From NCBI RefSeq assembly GCF_964332355.1, contig NZ_OZ201293.1, positions 2,976,001 to 3,040,000 on the forward strand: a DNA stretch of 64,000 nucleotides. Reading direction: 5' to 3'. Numbering within the stretch: the first letter of the stretch is position 1; each line of letters starts with the position of its first letter. The notes under the pieces are model-generated. The model was not told the origin of the DNA. It saw only the letters and a list, made by a program, of their open reading frames with translations, and did not search any database. This document shows positions 62,300 through 64,000 of this stretch, in pieces. The position numbers were made by a program, and so were the translations under genes. Source of the DNA: Imbroritus primus. GTDB lineage: Bacteria > Pseudomonadota > Gammaproteobacteria > Burkholderiales > Burkholderiaceae.

Positions 62300-63598
62300 T
62301 CAAGTCCCGGTATCGGCCTGCAGCAGAGTCTCCAGGCAATGCTCACGGATTCCGTAGAACGCTTTCACTTCCTCGATCTGTGCCAGCACCGGCGCGGCAT
62401 CGTGCGGCCGGGCGCGGCGCACCGCAAGAATCATCTTGTTCTTGCTGGTGTGCTCGAGCGACACGAACTCGAACACCTGGGCATCATACCCCTGCGCTTC
62501 CAGCAGCAATACACGCAAACTGTCGGTAATCATCTCGGCTTCCTGCCCGAGATGGACGCCATGCCGCAGCACAGCCTGAATTGGGTGGGGTGACAACAGC
62601 TGCGGGCGAATTTCCTTGTGGCAGCACGGCGCGCACATGATGATTTCGGCCCCGGCGCGAATCCCCATATGAATCGCAAAATCGGTCGCCACGTCGCAGG
62701 CATGCAGGGCGATCATGACGTCGATCGGCTGCGGCGCGAACTGCCGCACATCCCCCTGGCGGAACGTCAGGCCCGGATGCTCGAGCCGCGCGGCAGCAGC
62801 ATTGCACAGGCTGGTCAGCGCCTCGCGCAGCTCGACGCCCATGACCTGGGCGGAACGGCCGAGCCCGGCGCTCAGGTAGTCGTGCACGGCGAATGTAAGG
62901 TAGCCCTTGCCCGAGCCGAAGTCCACGACGCGCACCTCGGTCGCATCGCGCAGGCGCGACGCCATCAGCGCCCGGTCGAAGATCTCGATGAACTTGTTGA
63001 TCTGCTTCCACTTGCGCGACATCGCCGGCACCAGCTGATGGTCCGCCGTGGTCACGCCGAGATCGACGAGGAACGGACGGTCGAGCGTCAGCATGCGGTG
63101 CTTGGCGCGGTTGTGCGCGGCATGGGCCGGCGCGCCATCCGCTACCAGTAGCGTACCCTCTTCCTCCGGACCAGCCTGATCGGCAGCAAGCGCCGCCGTT
63201 GCGGTCAGGCGGCCCACGCGCAGTGTGCTCTTGCCCTTCTTGCCATAGGCCAGCTGCAGCTCGGCCGTGCGGGTCTGCAAGTGGAGATTGCGGAACGTGG
63301 CGCCGGCCAGCATCCGCACCGCCGCGATGGCCTCGGCAACCGGCAGATTCTTGGTGATGTCGCGCGTCGTATAGCGGTACACGAACGACAGGTGCGGCGC
63401 GCCACGCAGCATGACTGCCCGCACCAGCACCCGCTCCAGCCCTTCCTCGTCTCCGACATGGCGCCCGAGCACCAGCTTGACGAAGCTGCCGTCGCCCACA
63501 CTGGCCGACAGCCTGGTGAAAAAGCGCGCAGGCGCGTCACCGGTTTCGGCAGGGGCCACGGGGTATGCAGCAGAAGAGGAAGAAGCGAACTGAACCAC
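62300..63598 (-). CDS. Class I SAM-dependent methyltransferase
   Basis: A 432-residue protein whose second half is a Rossmann-type methyltransferase: motif I is VVDFGSGKGYLTFAVHDYL (FGSGKGYL at about 227-234), followed by VMGVELREALTSLCNAAAARL and IDVMIALHACDVATDFAIHMG. The CAPCCHKEIRPQL segment resembles the METTL25-like group. The N-terminal half is not assigned. A GTG at 63598 with an AAAGGA site 6 bases upstream is preferred; the frame is open to 63673. The substrate is unknown. Confidence 0.8.
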   Translation of the reverse strand: MVQFASSSSAAYPVAPAETGDAPARFFTRLSASVGDGSFVKLVLGRHVGDEEGLERVLVRAVMLRGAPHLSFVYRYTTRDITKNLPVAEAIAAVRMLAGATFRNLHLQTRTAELQLAYGKKGKSTLRVGRLTATAALAADQAGPEEEGTLLVADGAPAHAAHNRAKHRMLTLDRPFLVDLGVTTADHQLVPAMSRKWKQINKFIEIFDRALMASRLRDATEVRVVDFGSGKGYLTFAVHDYLSAGLGRSAQVMGVELREALTSLCNAAAARLEHPGLTFRQGDVRQFAPQPIDVMIALHACDVATDFAIHMGIRAGAEIIMCAPCCHKEIRPQLLSPHPIQAVLRHGVHLGQEAEMITDSLRVLLLEAQGYDAQVFEFVSLEHTSKNKMILAVRRARPHDAAPVLAQIEEVKAFYGIREHCLETLLQADTGT

Positions 63599-63843
63599 GA
63601 AAATCCTTTGGTCGAACAATGCCACGCGAACATGGCAAGCGCGGGAAAAAGATAGGTGAAGCGGCATCAGCATATCCTGCCCACCGTCCTTCCCGGCAAC
63701 AAATGTGCACGATAAACCTCACGCCATGACATTTTGACGCATGCGGTGCGCCGAGCCGCATGGTACCGCGTCCGCAGCCGGTGCGCGCTGTTCCGACATT
63801 CGGTAAACTGTCAGGCTTTCGTCCATCCGCCGGGCCCGCTCGC

Positions 63844-64000
63844 GTGAAACTCCTGACCCGCCTTTTCGCCCCTGTCGCCTCGCTGGCCGCACGCCGCCAT
63901 GCCGAGATGCTGCGCATCATGCTGGGGGCAATGCTCGGGCTGCTGATCACGGGGTTGACCACGCACTGGATGTTCGGGCCCTCGCATACGCCGCTGCTGC
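63844..64000 (+). CDS. HPP family membrane protein, N-terminal part
   Basis: The first 52 codons of a gene that runs off the right edge. From a GTG at 63844 the translation includes EMLRIMLGAMLGLLITGLTTHWMF, which resembles the first membrane helix of HPP family proteins (named for a conserved His-Pro-Pro motif, not reached here). No strong ribosome site is visible. It is divergent from the methyltransferase gene with a 245-base gap. Confidence 0.55.
   Translation, partial: MKLLTRLFAPVASLAARRHAEMLRIMLGAMLGLLITGLTTHWMFGPSHTPLL

Overview
The window looks like a high-GC betaproteobacterial chromosome of the order Burkholderiales, most likely Ralstonia or a close relative such as Cupriavidus. 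This rests on gene content and order, on high-GC codon use, on a 1366-residue RpoB and 1410-residue RpoC, on an rRNA operon carrying tRNA-Ile and tRNA-Ala in its spacer, and on a twelve-gene type II secretion locus with a short, divergently transcribed gspC. The genus call is inference; no database search was possible.

Positions 1 to 23035 form one long information-processing block read on the minus strand. In transcription order it runs: an rrn operon (promoter with an AT-rich upstream element, 16S, tRNA-Ile, tRNA-Ala, 23S, 5S, terminator); a second promoter driving tRNA-Tyr, tRNA-Gly, tRNA-Thr, tuf, tRNA-Trp, secE and nusG; then rplK, rplA, rplJ, rplL, rpoB and rpoC, closed by a strong intrinsic terminator; then recQ and the first 38 codons of rpsL. 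Several hairpins lie exactly where L10 feedback and partial termination between ribosomal-protein and polymerase genes are expected.

Positions 23000 to 27400 hold small metabolic and hypothetical genes: a DUF1415 protein, a DUF1835 protein, a GNAT acetyltransferase, and a divergent Lrp/AsnC regulator next to hppD (tyrosine catabolism). Positions 27432 to 39433 are a complete type II secretion system, with gspC divergent from gspGHIJKLMNDEF. It encodes the inner-membrane platform, pseudopilins, secretin, ATPase and polytopic core protein.

From 39756 on, the window is mixed. It contains a fused indolepyruvate ferredoxin oxidoreductase, an MFS transporter and a DODA-type dioxygenase. Next come two tandem paralogous ankyrin-repeat proteins (46128 to 49883), which have Ser/Thr/Pro-rich N-termini and C-terminal KRKR motifs. 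These are the most unusual genes here and are candidate host-directed effectors. They are followed by Bcr/CflA, cardiolipin synthase, YggT, VIT-family, CoA-transferase, DUF1275, CHAD, MgtC/DUF4010 and luciferase-like monooxygenase genes, a VapBC/FitAB-type toxin-antitoxin pair with its operator, arfB, a small secreted protein, a PhnB-like VOC protein, a SAM methyltransferase and the start of an HPP-family membrane protein.
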